DNA of 64,000 nt. Source: Monosporascus cannonballus. Taxonomy: Eukaryota; Ascomycota; Sordariomycetes; Xylariales. Location: contig QJNS01000001.1 of assembly GCA_004154925.1 (NCBI GenBank), forward strand, positions 806,001-870,000, written 5' to 3'. Both the position numbers and the translations under genes were made by a program. The notes under the pieces are model-generated. The model saw only the letters and a list, made by a program, of their open reading frames with translations, did no database searches and had not been told where the DNA came from. This document shows, one piece after another, positions 37,490 through 48,879 of this stretch (its first letter is position 1; each line of letters begins with the position of its first letter).

Positions 37490-38360
37490 AACATAATTTC
37501 GAACATTTTTGGAAGTTGGAAATTCTCGTTTGCAAAAATATTTCGGCTTTGAGTATGGTTTTCGACAGTTATCCAAAATACCTTTTATTTACGAAAAGGG
37601 CTTTTTGCTGTATTATTTGGCCCGTTATGGATTTTGTAATATTTTTATCTGGAAAAATCTTTTTTTAATATTATAGAAAAAGGAAATGGACCTTATAAAA
37701 GGTTACCACGATTTTTGATTTGGGCAAATTCGAAACTGGAGAAAAAGATTTACCCGTTTGGTTGCGTTAAAATCTAACGTTACAAATAAATATGTTAAAT
37801 GGTTATTTTGAAATAATCTTAAAATAATTTAATTAAATTTTCAAACGCGTATGGGCGGATATCCGGTTTATTTAGGATTATACGGTATTTCATTATTAAA
37901 GGTTACCGGTTTTGTAATTTGGCATAATAAGGCTAAGGGAGATTATTTTATACGTTATTTCGATACGAAATCCCGCGGCCTTATTCCTAAGATTCGCCTT
38001 TGGCGTTCGAACCCCTTGCTTATTATAGGCATATTACGGGAAATTATGGGATAAGGTTTTAATTGCATTAAGGGATTTAAGCAGAAATAGTTTTAAATAT
38101 GTGGAAATAATAGGGATTAGTTAGATTTTAAAGTTAACGTATCAATTAAAGGTGCAAAAAACGGTTTGAAAAATTTATTAAATAATGTTTTTAAAAATGG
38201 TTTAGCGTTATTAATTGCGTTTGTATTAAAGTTATTTTTGCCGTATTTAATAATGCGAGCTTTAGGTTTTGCATAAATGGAGGTTTTCCGCAAAAAAAGC
38301 CAGGAATAGTTTAAATTGGAGGCGGTTATTGTATTAGCTTATTGGCTGCAACGTAAATAA
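37490..38360 (+). pseudogene. Plus-strand gene remnant of unknown function in the 8.5-kb transposon
   Basis: One reading frame can be followed for about 290 codons to TAA at 38358-38360, with roughly ten in-frame stops, many where TGG would fit. Readable parts in order: LQKYFGFEYGFRQLSKIPFI, LLYYLARYGFCNIFIWKN, MDLIKGYHDF, RFTRLVALKSNVTNKYVKW, the open stretch 37851-38054 with FVIWHNKAKGDYFIRYFD and IPKIRLWRSNPLL, then FVLKLFLPYLIMRALGFA and LEAVIVLAYWLQRK. The same frame may begin earlier (MTYLDDLVL at 36978). I do not recognise the family. It lies divergent to the minus-strand remnant and ends 230 bp inside the right subterminal repeats. Confidence 0.5.
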
Positions 38361-38589
38361 TTTTCCATTTTTTTTTCTTTTTAAGTTAGGTTTATAAAAA
38401 TAACTGGTTATAATGGATTTAATATATTATGTATAATAATTATTTTAAATTATTTTAAATTATTTTTAGAAAAAAATTAAATTTACGGTATTATTTATCT
38501 CGCCTAAAAGTAATATATGTTATTTTTATAACATAATAATTATGTCAGATTATTTCTTTATTTTTTTTTAATACGTCTAGAATTTACGT

Positions 38590-38766
38590 ATTTTACTAAT
38601 AGGTAATCGTAGATACCTAATAGGTTCTGCTAAGGACCTATTGGGTACCCGCGGGTAATTCTGACTTACGCCAAGAACCCATGGGTCACCCATGGGTTGT
38701 TGGCATTACCCGCGGGTACCCGTGGGCCGTGGGTAATTTTCGGTGGGTGGTTCCTCCCTCACCCTA
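38590..38766. repeat. Right terminal and subterminal repeats of the 8.5-kb transposon
   Basis: Same motif set as the left end in inverted and direct orientation: CTAAGGACCTATTGGGTACC, CCCATGGGT twice, and CCCGCGGGT twice. It ends in TCCCTCACCCTA. Confidence 0.75.
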
Positions 38767-38774
38767 AGTATAGC

Positions 38775-39115
38775 TGTTAATTAAGTCTACAACATACTTG
38801 CTATCGTCACGATCGTACGAAGCGTCCACAATTAAACCTAGTGTATCGGCTAAAGGCTTTACCGTGTCATATGGCCGCTTTCTTTGCCGTCTAAAGGCGG
38901 AAAACATAAGTTAAGTTACGTCCCGAAACAGCGTTTGCGGGAAGATACTTATTCGACTTTGGCATCTGCGCCATGATATAGGTGATGTTATACTTTGACC
39001 CTGGGCCGAATACTGTCATGAGGCATTGGGCCCTCTGCTCTTTTTCCTCGTTTAGGTCGTCGCCGTCCTTTGGCTTTTCGCTATAACGGATCGGGTATAC
39101 GGTTGGTTTCGCCAA
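38775..39115 (-). pseudogene. Histidine-phosphatase-superfamily gene, 5' part (exon 1 and start of exon 2)
   Basis: Exon 1 (39115-38949) reads AKPTVYPIRYSEKPKD, then EEKEQRAQCLMTVFG and YIMAQMPKS. A 58-bp intron, GTATCT...CTTTAG (38891-38948), has a CTTAAC branch-like site. Exon 2 gives RPYDTVKPLADTLGLIVDAS and YVVDLINSY, up to the transposon at 38774. The layout (IRHGEKP-like start, then RPYDTV and a D-rich block) is that of fungal phosphoglycerate-mutase-like proteins. The catalytic RHG motif is RYS here, so the phospho-accepting His is lost. The first codon of the frame is TTG rather than ATG, and LTR retrotransposon B starts 10 bases upstream, so the start region is also damaged. Continues at 30311. 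Confidence 0.82.
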
Positions 39116-39124
39116 GGTGTTATG

Positions 39125-39542
39125 TGTTATGACCTAGCGGGTTTAGCTGTTCCAGGAACAGTCGGGCCCTCTTGGGCGTAACGCCAAATCAAACCAAGAA
39201 TTACGTAACTGGCTTAAAGGGGCTTAGCGCAGCTTATTGATCAAGAAGGCTTAATCCCATTAAGTCGGAAGGTGGTTTAAAGGCCTTTAAAAGGACTTAA
39301 TGAACCAGACAACATTAAGCTAGGACAAACCGATTAAGCTAAAAACAATATATATATATGTTTATTATTTCCATAATTTAAATAACAACAGCATAGAGCA
39401 ATCATTCGTTATCCAAAACGTCTTCGATATTATGAAACATAATAAACTTATTATATTGTTATTTAGATTTTTACGACATTTTTATTAATATAAATTCGTA
39501 CAACTTAGATTTAATAATTAATTAAACCGTTTAACCGTTATG
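39125..39542 (+). repeat. Element B 5' LTR
   Basis: It starts TGTTATGACCTAGCGGG and is the least mutated copy in this family (its first 250 bases keep normal GC). The end is set by alignment to the other copies, within about 5 bases. Confidence 0.8.
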
Positions 39543-39599
39543 CGTGGCAGGTCTTTATTTAAAAGTATCGTTAAACTTTACTTAATATTATCGATATTA

Positions 39600-39910
39600 T
39601 ATTTACTAATTAATAATTAACATACGAAATCTCTAATAGCACTATACATATAGATAATAAAAAAAATAATCCCGTTTAACTAAAAGGATTTTTGTAATAA
39701 AGAAGCTTTTTAAGCGAACGTTTTGCTTATTTGAAACGAGAAATCGTTAACCTTATTATTTCGCTTTAAATAATATACGAAAAACTTAAAAACAAAACTA
39801 AAATACCGATTATTAAACCACTTTTTAAAACATATTAAATTATTTAATTAAATTTTAGCGAAAAAAAGAAAAAGGTTTTAAAACTCTTTAAGTCGGAATC
39901 ATTTAATAAT
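39600..39910 (+). pseudogene. Element B gag, N-terminal fragment
   Basis: The plus strand aligns with the gag start of A, including RSFLSERFAYLKREIVN and IIYEKLKNKTK, then LNFSEKKKKVLKLF. Homology to A stops at about 39910, where foreign chromovirus sequence begins. It resumes only near 48.85 kb. Confidence 0.55.
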
Positions 39911-41071
39911 ATTTTCGTAAAATTGTAATTGAAAAGATTCAACGATAAGTTCGATTTTAAAAAATTAGTCCGTTTAAAATTAAAAAGTTATTTTTAAACC
40001 CATTTATTAATTGTCGTTATTCAAAACTATAAAAAATACCCTGATTTCTATATTTGTCTGTTTAAACCAGCACTTAAAAACGCCCCGTTAAAAATAAACC
40101 TGAATATTAAAAAAGATTTTGACAAATACGAAATTAAATAAATATTGAATTTTAAAACGATTAAAAATAAAAGTTAGCATATAATTAAGTAAAAAGGATA
40201 CATATACGAAAAAAACATTTGGGAATTATTTAATTACTTAACGAACATATTAAACTTAATTAAAACGTCTTATCGCCAGAATTTTAACAGATCGTTTTTA
40301 ACGCAGCTAAGATTACGAGCGATAACGGTCTCCCATTTAAATTTAAATTTACGGCGTTTTAATCGAAAGAGAACATTTTCGTTATAACGTTTGTCTTTGA
40401 AATAAGCTAAATTTGTTTTACGTCTATATAACGTTATTATTCTTTAGTCTTTTTTTTCGTTTTATCGTTAATTTAATTTCAAAACTTTTAAAATATTTTT
40501 ACGGCCCTTTTATTAAAAAATTCTATTAAAAACGTATTTATCTTAATTTTTTGATAAATATTAACGATTTTTCGATTTGTTTCCGGCGTTCCTTTTTACA
40601 GATTTCTGGTACGCCAAAAATGTATTTTCAAAAGTGCGTTATTATTTTTATAAACCTTTTTATATTTTATTTATTTTCTGCAATGAATTCAGAATTAAAT
40701 TGTTATAAGAAAAACGTTAACGATATGTGTAATAATTATAATATAGCAACTTTGAAACGAAAAAATAATCCTTTTATTAAATTGAATACAGTTAAAATAA
40801 AAAAGGCCTTAATATCAAATTCTTTTAACTAAATTAATACGCGTATTGCGGAACTTGCGTTAATTAAAAGGAGATTTCTTTTCTTTTCGAATACGGCCTA
40901 TTGTAATAAAGTTAATTAGAACATTTCCAAAACTCTTTCTTTAATAAAATAAAATAACCGTTTACGGCTCTTATTTTTGAGACAAAAATCATTAAAAAGA
41001 AAAATAATGTAATAGGAATAGGGGTTTTTATTTCGAAAAAAAAAATCGATTTTTAAGATTTAGCATAAACC
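39910..41071 (+). mobile_element. Chromovirus 3' fragment with integrase tail and chromodomain
   Basis: In one plus frame (about 40020-40280) the sequence reads NYKKYPDFYICLFKPA, matching the integrase C-terminal end, where family members have PVFHVSLLKPA. Then come DKYEIK-stop-ILNFKTIKNKS, HIIK-stop-KGYIYEKNIWELF and NYLTN. This is a chromodomain (40121-40279), a module that steers integration to methylated histone H3. Two Trp codons are stops and the HP1-like WE pair is kept once. Element C has a different chromodomain at 46.6 kb, so this is another family. Its 5' portion is absent. Between 40.3 and 41.07 kb I see no clear product, though a 93-codon frame lies at 40551-40832. Confidence 0.65.
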
Positions 41072-41405
41072 TGTTACAGTGAAATTTCGGATAGAGAAGC
41101 TTGGCTTTTAAAATAATCTGCTTAATCTAGATAATATAGAATTAAATTATATAGATTATATATATTTACGACATCTTTATTATAGAAATTAAGATATATA
41201 TATGAGAATACAGCCTTTATGAGAATAAGGCTGGTAACCGACCAGCTACCGATCAGCAATTAACCTACTTATTAATATAAATCGATTATCTGGCAGCTAA
41301 TCAGAAACGCCTAATGGAAATAATCTAATATATTCACTTTTTAAAATCTGCATTATAACTGGTCGGAAATTATTTTACCTAACTTATAATTATTTATTAT
41401 CTTGC
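41072..41405 (+). repeat. Element C 5' LTR
   Basis: It matches 48231-48589, best from AGGCTGGTAACCGACCAGC to the end. The left boundary TGTTACAGTGAAA is chosen as the nearest TG-start. Confidence 0.6.
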
Positions 41406-43559
41406 AATATCTTCTTATTTTTTACCATAAAGAATAACGCGATAATTATTAAAAACAAAGTTCGCCGACTGCAAAACGAACTTAAGTTACTAATCGAAAA
41501 AATCGCCGATCGGAACCTAACCGACGAACGATCGATCACAGTATGGGAATAGGCGAAAAAGCTTATAACAGAACTTTAACCGGCAAAGGATTAAGGTTCC
41601 CGAAATTCCGAATTACCTTATATATATAATAAGGATGCGTCCTAATAGGCGTTAGCTAAACGGTTAAAAAACGAACGTAATATAACGACTGCATTTCGGA
41701 ATTTAAAATAAGGAAGAGCTAAACCCTTTATTAATAACCAAATTTTGGAAATTATTTATTAACAAAACAAATAATATTCGGAAATATCTTAATAATTAGC
41801 CGAATAATAAAAAATAATATAAATTAAAAAAACAAAATTTTATAAGTTAATTACCATATCGTTATAAAAGCTTAAAAGCGAAAAATAAATATTGGGTTAT
41901 AATTATCCGAAACTTTCCAAACGTACGTTGATTAAAAAAAAGATTTAATAAAAGTTATTACGGAAATTTATGCCGAAAAACTAAGATAAAATGCTTTTAT
42001 TTATATTTAAAAAGTTCTAGGCTATATAAAGGTTTTTATTACGAATATTTAATAATTATACCGCGTTATACTTAATTACTTTAATTACGAAAAAAATTGA
42101 AAGTAAAAGATTTATGGATTTTTATTAAAAAAGATTACGTAAATCCTAACTTTTTCGATAAGAAACATAGGAAATAATGTATGGAATTACGATAACGATC
42201 CGATTAATTGCCGCTGGATTTTTGCGTTAAATAAAGATTCCTAGTTTATAAAATAAAGCTTATAAACGATTTTAATCCGGAAAACGATTGGGATAATAAG
42301 CGTTTTGTTTTTAATTATTTTTACAAATTAATATTAAGATTACGAAATATTTTATTACGAAAAAAGGTTGAATTGGAACGAATTAGTAATATAACAAATA
42401 AGATAAAACGTTATTAGAACGCCTAAAAAAAAGGCAAAGGAAAACCGATTATTTTCCGCCAAAAACATTAATAAGAATAAACGATTTTACCTTAATGCTT
42501 TCGGGAAAAAGCATTTTTAAAACAAATTAAAGATGCTACGTAAAAATAATAAGAACCGCGGGCGTTTTTATATTTGGAAAACAAATAATTGCTAATTTAA
42601 TTCCAATCGGAATAAATCCGTACAAGTTAATATCCTTAATTTTTATAAAAGCTTATTTAAATATTATATTTATAAGAAGCCAGATTACAAAAACGTAAAT
42701 TGCAAAACCAAAAAAGATACGAAAACCTCGTTATCCCGGTTATACGAAAACCGACTTGCAAAAGCCGTATAAAGTGTTATAATATATAACGATAAATTAA
42801 ATTAATTCTTAGATGTAAACCCAAAAAAGGAGCCGGAATAGACGGATAAGTTTAAACCATTTCGGTTGATAATTACAGGACGGTTAGAATAAAACCGCCT
42901 TTTAAAAGGAAGACATTTATTAAAAAACGTACGGGGGATGTAGCAATATAAATAAATATGGATATCGGAGCATAAGTAAATATTATAAATAGAAAATTAA
43001 CGAAAGAATTTAAGCTTCAATTAATTTCCGTAAATATTCCGGGCTTTATCGGTATTAATAGCACGTAAATCAAATATTACGAGGTTTATAAGATTCTCGT
43101 TAATATAATAAATAATAATGGAAACGAATAAAAATTTAAGCAAATCTATTTTGTAATATGCCGCGATCGGAAGGCGCCCGATTTTTATTATTTAAACTCG
43201 GAATAAATAAATTAAAACTTTTGCTAAATATAATTATATATTAATAATTATACGGATTATTACAAATGGGCGATAAATAGAAAATCATAAATTTAACGTT
43301 TTTCGGTAAACAAATTTATACTATTAATTTAATCACTTTAGCAAACAGAATTAAATATTCCGGAATTTGCGGAATTATAGGAATAAGGCATAACCGACCT
43401 TTTTATATACTTAAAGATTTTCCGGCAAATGTATGCCAAAAAAGTAACGAAAAAATATTTTAATTTTTAAAGGCAAAACATATAATAAATTTAATCCCGG
43501 GAAAAACGCCCTTATTTAGTCTAATTTAACTTATTTCGGAAATATAAAGAAAAACATTT

Positions 43560-44210
43560 GAAAAATATATTCGAAAAAATTTAAAAATAAGCCGAATACC
43601 TTATTCGAAAACGGACGTAAGGGCACCAGTATTATTTATGCCTAAAAAGGACAATAATTTTGGTTTATATATTAATTATAAGTGGTTAAATTGGGTAACC
43701 AAAAAAATTAATATCTTTTACCCTTAATTTTAAAAATAATAAATCGTTTGAAGCTAATTAAGGTATTTTTGATAATTATTCTTAGGGAGGTTTATTACGG
43801 TATGAAAATTAAGAAAGGTAATTAATAAAAAATTGTTTTCCGAACGCGGTACGAATAGTTTAAATATACGGTTATATTATTTAATTTTATTAATGTATTA
43901 ATTATGTTCTAGGTTTATATATATAAAGTATTAACTGGATTAATTAACTCTACATACGTAATATATTTAAATAATATAATTATTTATTCGGACAATGAAA
44001 AACAATATGCAAAATATTTTTAGCTGGTTTATAAATGGCTGTTATAATATTAATTATTTTCCAAAACGTTTAAATACGAATCTTTCCAAAAAAATAAAGT
44101 TTTTAAAATTTGTAATTAATAGCGACGATTTAGAAATGAACCGCCCACAAGTCGATATTATCGAAATATGGCCAGAACTAGAATTAATTTATATTATTTA
44201 AATATTTTTA
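43560..44210 (+). pseudogene. Element C reverse transcriptase
   Basis: The plus strand reads APVLFMPKKDNNFGLYINYK (about 43623-43682), where the family has a PKKDGKLRLCVDYR-like block. Further on, VIYLNNIIIYSDN has the YLDD active site changed to YLNN (43964-43975), two Asp-to-Asn changes as RIP makes. The open stretch 43995-44201 continues with KRLNTNLSKKIKFLKFVINS and MNRPQVDIIEIWPE, the end of the RT thumb. The enzyme is catalytically dead by sequence. Confidence 0.85.
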
Positions 44211-46559
44211 GGAATCCCGAATTTCTATCGGAAATTTATCGCCCATTATTTGCGTATTACCGAACTTATTATTAGGTCCTTAAAAAGGCGTAAGGCAAAG
44301 ATAAATAGCAAAATTCCAATAACCCAAAAAGGTTAAAAGGGCGTTTCGAAACTTAAAATATGCTTTTTAATCGGCAACTATTTTCCTATATTAAAATAAC
44401 GCTAAAAATACCAGTGTTAAAATAAACGTCTCGGAAAAAGCTATATTAAGAATATTTTTACAAAAATACGAAAAGCATTAATGCTTAATCGCATATTGGT
44501 TACGAAAATTAAGTCCAACCAAAAAGCGGTAAGTTATAAAGTAATAAAAATTATTAACAATTATAAAAACCTTAAAATATTAATAGCAATACTTTAAGCA
44601 TACGGAAAAATATTTCTTAATACTTACCGATTATATGGCGCTAAAAGATTTAATAAAGGCACCGGCGCGTAACTTTAAAAAAAAGTTAACCCGATAAATT
44701 TATTACTGTACGCAATTTGATTTTAAGATTTAATACCGACCGGACGCCGTTAATTTGGCGGATAAATTATTTAAACGCCCGGATTATATATTCAGAAAAA
44801 TCGCGTATAAAAACATAATTTTGACGTGATTTGAAAAATTCGAACTTACGAATAATATATTGGAAAACGTACAGAAAACGGTCGCAAATATATAACGCGA
44901 TTTAAACTATTATAAAGGGGTAAAAGGCATTATAAAAGGAACACAAAATTTGTTCGATATAAAATTCCTAGATAGATTTTAGGTAGTAAAGATTTAAATA
45001 ATTAGTATCAGCGTAAAAAAAGCAGAAAGGTTTCGCTGTACGATTATAAGAAGCTTTCGAAAAAAAGAAAATAAAAAACTATATATATGCCGAGCATATT
45101 ATTTGCGAATAATAATATAAATATAAATCATGATAACATTACGCTTAACAATTAAATAATAATAACTGCCAATTATAATCGTATTATGATTCAAATTCGA
45201 GATATTTAGGGAAAACAAGATTAGTACTAAAACTATTATTTATAATTAATACGTTTTATGTTTTTTTGACGAAAAAGCTGGCCAAAAACGAAACGGTATT
45301 ATAAACTGAAAATTTTCTATCAGTTTTACGATAAGGTTCGAAAATTGAAAATTAAGGATTTAAATATTATGGAATTAATACGGATAGCTAAACGTTAAGC
45401 CGGAATAAAAGGAAGATATTTTTGGACCTAAATAAGGTTTTATACTATCGGAATCAATTCGAATTTTATCGTAAGGCGTTTTACGAAATCAATTAATTAG
45501 TTGGTATTATAATAATCTAAGGGCAGGATATATAGGATATATCTGTACCCTAAAAGTAATAACTAAATATTTTATTAAGAAAATATAACGAACGATATCT
45601 AAAAATATATTAAGTAATACCTAAGTTATTAAGGCATAATGAAGCTATGCCATGAACTATATAAATAATTATATCCCTTACCGTAATTTAAACAACCTTT
45701 TTAAAGAATCTTATTAAATTTTATTATCAGATTTTTTAAAAGCTTAAATTTAAACGGGTTAAAGTACGACGTAATTCTGGTAATTATCGCCCGTTTTACG
45801 AAATTAAAATTGTTTATTTTTATAATGAAAACTTTAATCGTAAAAGAATTGGCCGGATTGTTTTACGACGAAATTAAATATAAATTCGGTATGTCAAACG
45901 GAATTATTAATAATAAAAATAAATTGTTAACGAATTAAATTTAAGCTGAATTTTGCAAAAAATGAAAAATGAAGCGGCAAATATTAATTACTTATCATTT
46001 GTAAATTATTACGCAAACGGAATATATTTATTAAGTCCTAAAATATTATTTTCGTAATTACGTTAATAAGTATTAAAATAATTAAATAAAGTCATTACGA
46101 AATAGGGGATTTATATATAATAATATACGGAATACGTTTACCGGCCGTTTTCTGTTCGAAACCTTATATAGATATTATTTAAGGATGGTAAAATACCTTT
46201 TAAAAGATTTAAGAGATAAATATAAAATTTAAAGCACGCCTTTAAAAAACAGCAGTTATTTGTTAAATAATATACGAATATTAAAAAAATAACGGCGGCT
46301 TAAAAAATATTATAATTAACGTTATACGGTTATAGAATTTTAATTAAGGTAATAACTAAATTTATTAATTAAGAACTTTAAAATTAAAAATAGAAAATTC
46401 GTACTTATTTAGATCCCGGTTAAAATTAAAAGGCAAGTAAATTTTTACGCATATAAAATATTTCATTTTATTCAATATTTCCGGATATATAATATATTTC
46501 TAATATACTTATTAATACTATAATATAACCGGGAGCCGGGCGGTATTTAGATAGCGTTA

Positions 46560-46720
46560 CCTGACTTGATAAAAAATAAGAAAAATAAGTCGTAAAGAAT
46601 ATCGTTTATTATCGAAATAACCGGGGGTAATACGAATATTTGATTAAATAAAAAGGCTGGCCCCCCAAATATAATACGTAAAAACCCCGAAAACATTTTA
46701 TATACGTACTTAAGATATTA
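46560..46720 (+). pseudogene. Element C chromodomain
   Basis: The plus strand frame at 46640-46700 reads IK-stop-KGWPPKYNT-stop-KPRKHF. The chromodomain core is usually VKWKGWPP-YNTWEP. Both Trp codons are now TAA, the double-transition product of TGG. Located at the C-terminal end of pol as in chromoviruses. Confidence 0.75.
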
Positions 46721-48230
46721 TAGCATTATAAGAAAAACATTAAATACGCATAAAAGAAATGGAACGACTCAGAAATTGTAAAATAATAATAACTCGATCG
46801 GAAATTAGTTATTTAATAGTTATAAAAATCATGAAAAATAATCCCAAATAATATTAAAATATTAATATTAAAATACTATTTAATTATATAACTGTTTTTA
46901 AGTTTTTAGTAAATAATTATTTTATCGTATACCGGTTAAAAACCTATAAGTAATGCAAAAAGGGTTAAATATTTATTTCGAAAATAAAATTTTGCATTTA
47001 ATTATTAAGCCTTATGTTAATTAGCTTTAAATAAGTATATTAAGAAAATTAATATAGGAATATCGGAAAATAGTCGGAAAATATACGATAATAAAGAGCG
47101 GATACGTTTAATAAATTTATTAGGCGTAAAATTCGAAAAGAAATTTAAAAAGTATTTTATTCCTTACCAAAAACAAGGCTTAAATAACCGGAATACAATT
47201 TGTTATTAATCAAAAATAACGTGCCGTTTTTAAAATGTTTAATGTACTTAGGTTTGATAATAACCTTGCCGAAGAAAACCATTTTTTAATTATAATTATT
47301 AATAAGTATTAAACTTTCGTTAAAACGTCGAAAGCTAGGCGGAAAATATTCGTAAGCAAAAAATATAATAATATAACGGTTTTCGAAAATCGCTTTATTT
47401 ATAAAAATATTTTAAAGTTACGCCTAATTAAAAATTAATTACGGAATAAAAAAAATCGTAATACTTATAAAAAATATTTAAATTAGACTTCCGTACTTAT
47501 GACGGACCATCGAAAATTAACTTTTATTATATTAAAAAAACGATATTCCTTAATAATAATTGCATTAAAAACAAATTCGGCCTTATAAAGAACGTCAAAT
47601 TAACGATTAACCGCAATTACGTCGGAAAGTTCGTATCAAGTATTTATAATACGAACTTTTTCGAATATGTCGATTAATTCCTAATTATGGGTACCAAATT
47701 CAAAAGTTATTTGAGCAATATTTTTAAGAATAATTGAAATTTTAACGGAAATTAAATAACGATATTAATAATATTAGGAATAATTATTTACGGCGCGAAA
47801 GGCTTTATTATAATAACTGGTTACGATGTAATTTAAAACGCTTAAAATTTAAACGTAAATCCTACCGTAATCGAAATAACGTTACATTATATAAATATAA
47901 TGCGGTTTATTACCGCCCGTAATACGATTAATATTTATTTTACCGTTAACGTCGAAAGGATAATATTAAAGAAAATCCTAATCTTTATTAATGTAAAAAT
48001 ATTATTTCTTTTAGAACTCCTTACGAAAAAAGGATATAACGAACGGAGATAATACGTAAAATAAACGGAAAAAGCCAAATAGAAATACAGAAAAACAGGA
48101 AATCAAACGGAATACGTATGCAAAAGGAATGGAAATTTAAGCGTGAAAAGGGACAAAAGGTAAATAAAGTAAGATTAAAAAACAGATTGTAAGAGGAAAT
48201 TAGGCGGAACATAATTAATTACGTAATATA
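46720..48230 (+). other. Unexplained 1.5 kb between element C pol and its 3' LTR
   Basis: It has less extreme composition than its surroundings. Basic stretches such as LRRKVRIKYL (about 47610) and RLKFKRKSYRNRNN (about 47840) can be read on the plus strand, and YEKRI before 48050. Possibly an additional ORF of C or another nested fragment. No function is assigned. Confidence 0.35.
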
Positions 48231-48589
48231 ATATGTATTAATTATTACGGCATTTATTTATAACATAATATAACGATAAATTATCGGTAAGTATACGTAA
48301 TTAAATTCCCGAACCGCGTTATATCAAATTAATAACAATGTTATTACGGATTAATAGCTTCAAAAAAGGAAGTAATTATAAAAATATAACCCTTATAAGG
48401 ATAAGGTTGGTAACCGACTAATTACTGATTAGCTACCGATTTACTTATTAGTATAAATTTACCAGCTAGCAGCTAGTAGGAAACGGTAGATGAAAGTAAC
48501 CTAATATATTTATTTTTTGGAATTTGCTTTACGATTGGTCGGAAATCACCTTACCCAGCTTATAGCTATTTATTATCTTACAATATAAT
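48231..48589 (+). repeat. Element C 3' LTR
   Basis: Counterpart of 41072-41405. The 5' boundary is uncertain. A purine-rich GAGGAAATTAGGCGGAA lies 20-30 bases upstream. Confidence 0.6.
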
Positions 48590-48879
48590 AAATCGGTTTT
48601 TTATAGAAATAGTATTTACTTAGTTTCGCGTTTTAGTTATTAATTTAAGCCTATAATTAAAGGTAGTCGTTTTTTACTTTGAGAAAAGTCGTTAAATCTA
48701 TTTAATAAACAAACTATTAAATTATTCCTCGCCCTATTAATATCTGCAAATTAAAACCCTGTTTCAGGTACTGCTTATACCTCCAGGTAGATATATGATA
48801 GGTTCGTTACGGGTATTTACTCTATTATTCTCGAAACTTTTTTTATAAATAATAACGAAATTAAAATTTGGTATTTCTT

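Larger units (their letters stand above)
30312..38766. mobile_element. 8455-bp TIR DNA transposon, hAT-like, with perfect 8-bp target duplication
   Basis: The termini are TAGGGTGAGGGA (30312-30323) and its exact complement TCCCTCACCCTA (38755-38766). AGTATAGC is duplicated at 30304-30311 and 38767-38774. An 8-bp duplication with a TAGGG-type end fits the hAT superfamily, though P and KDZ elements also make 7-8 bp duplications. Subterminal regions of about 170 bp (30324-30490, 38590-38754) are GC-rich and full of GGGTACCC and GCCAAGGACCTA motifs. The interior is RIP-degraded and holds two divergent gene remnants, minus from about 35270 leftward and plus about 37490-38360. It disrupts a host phosphatase gene. 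Confidence 0.88.
41072..48589 (+). mobile_element. Element C: chromovirus-type Ty3/Gypsy retrotransposon nested in B
   Basis: Related terminal repeats are at about 41072-41405 and 48231-48589. The best match is GGTAACCGAC to TTATTATCTT; outer ends are uncertain by tens of bases and no target duplication is identified. Plus-strand order: a Gag-like coiled region from about 41450 (VRRLQNELKLLIEKI), protease motif DIGA (about 42961-42972, DSGA in the family), reverse transcriptase (43560-44210), RNase H and integrase to about 46400, and chromodomain at 46640-46700. It is RIP-dead throughout. About 1.5 kb between the chromodomain and the right LTR is not explained. Confidence 0.8.

Noticed and set aside
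40330..40640. Minus-strand basic frame (YFKDKRYNENVLFRLKRRK) as a gene
   Set aside because: The plus strand of the same stretch is also open and continues the chromovirus tail, and no family match is seen for either.
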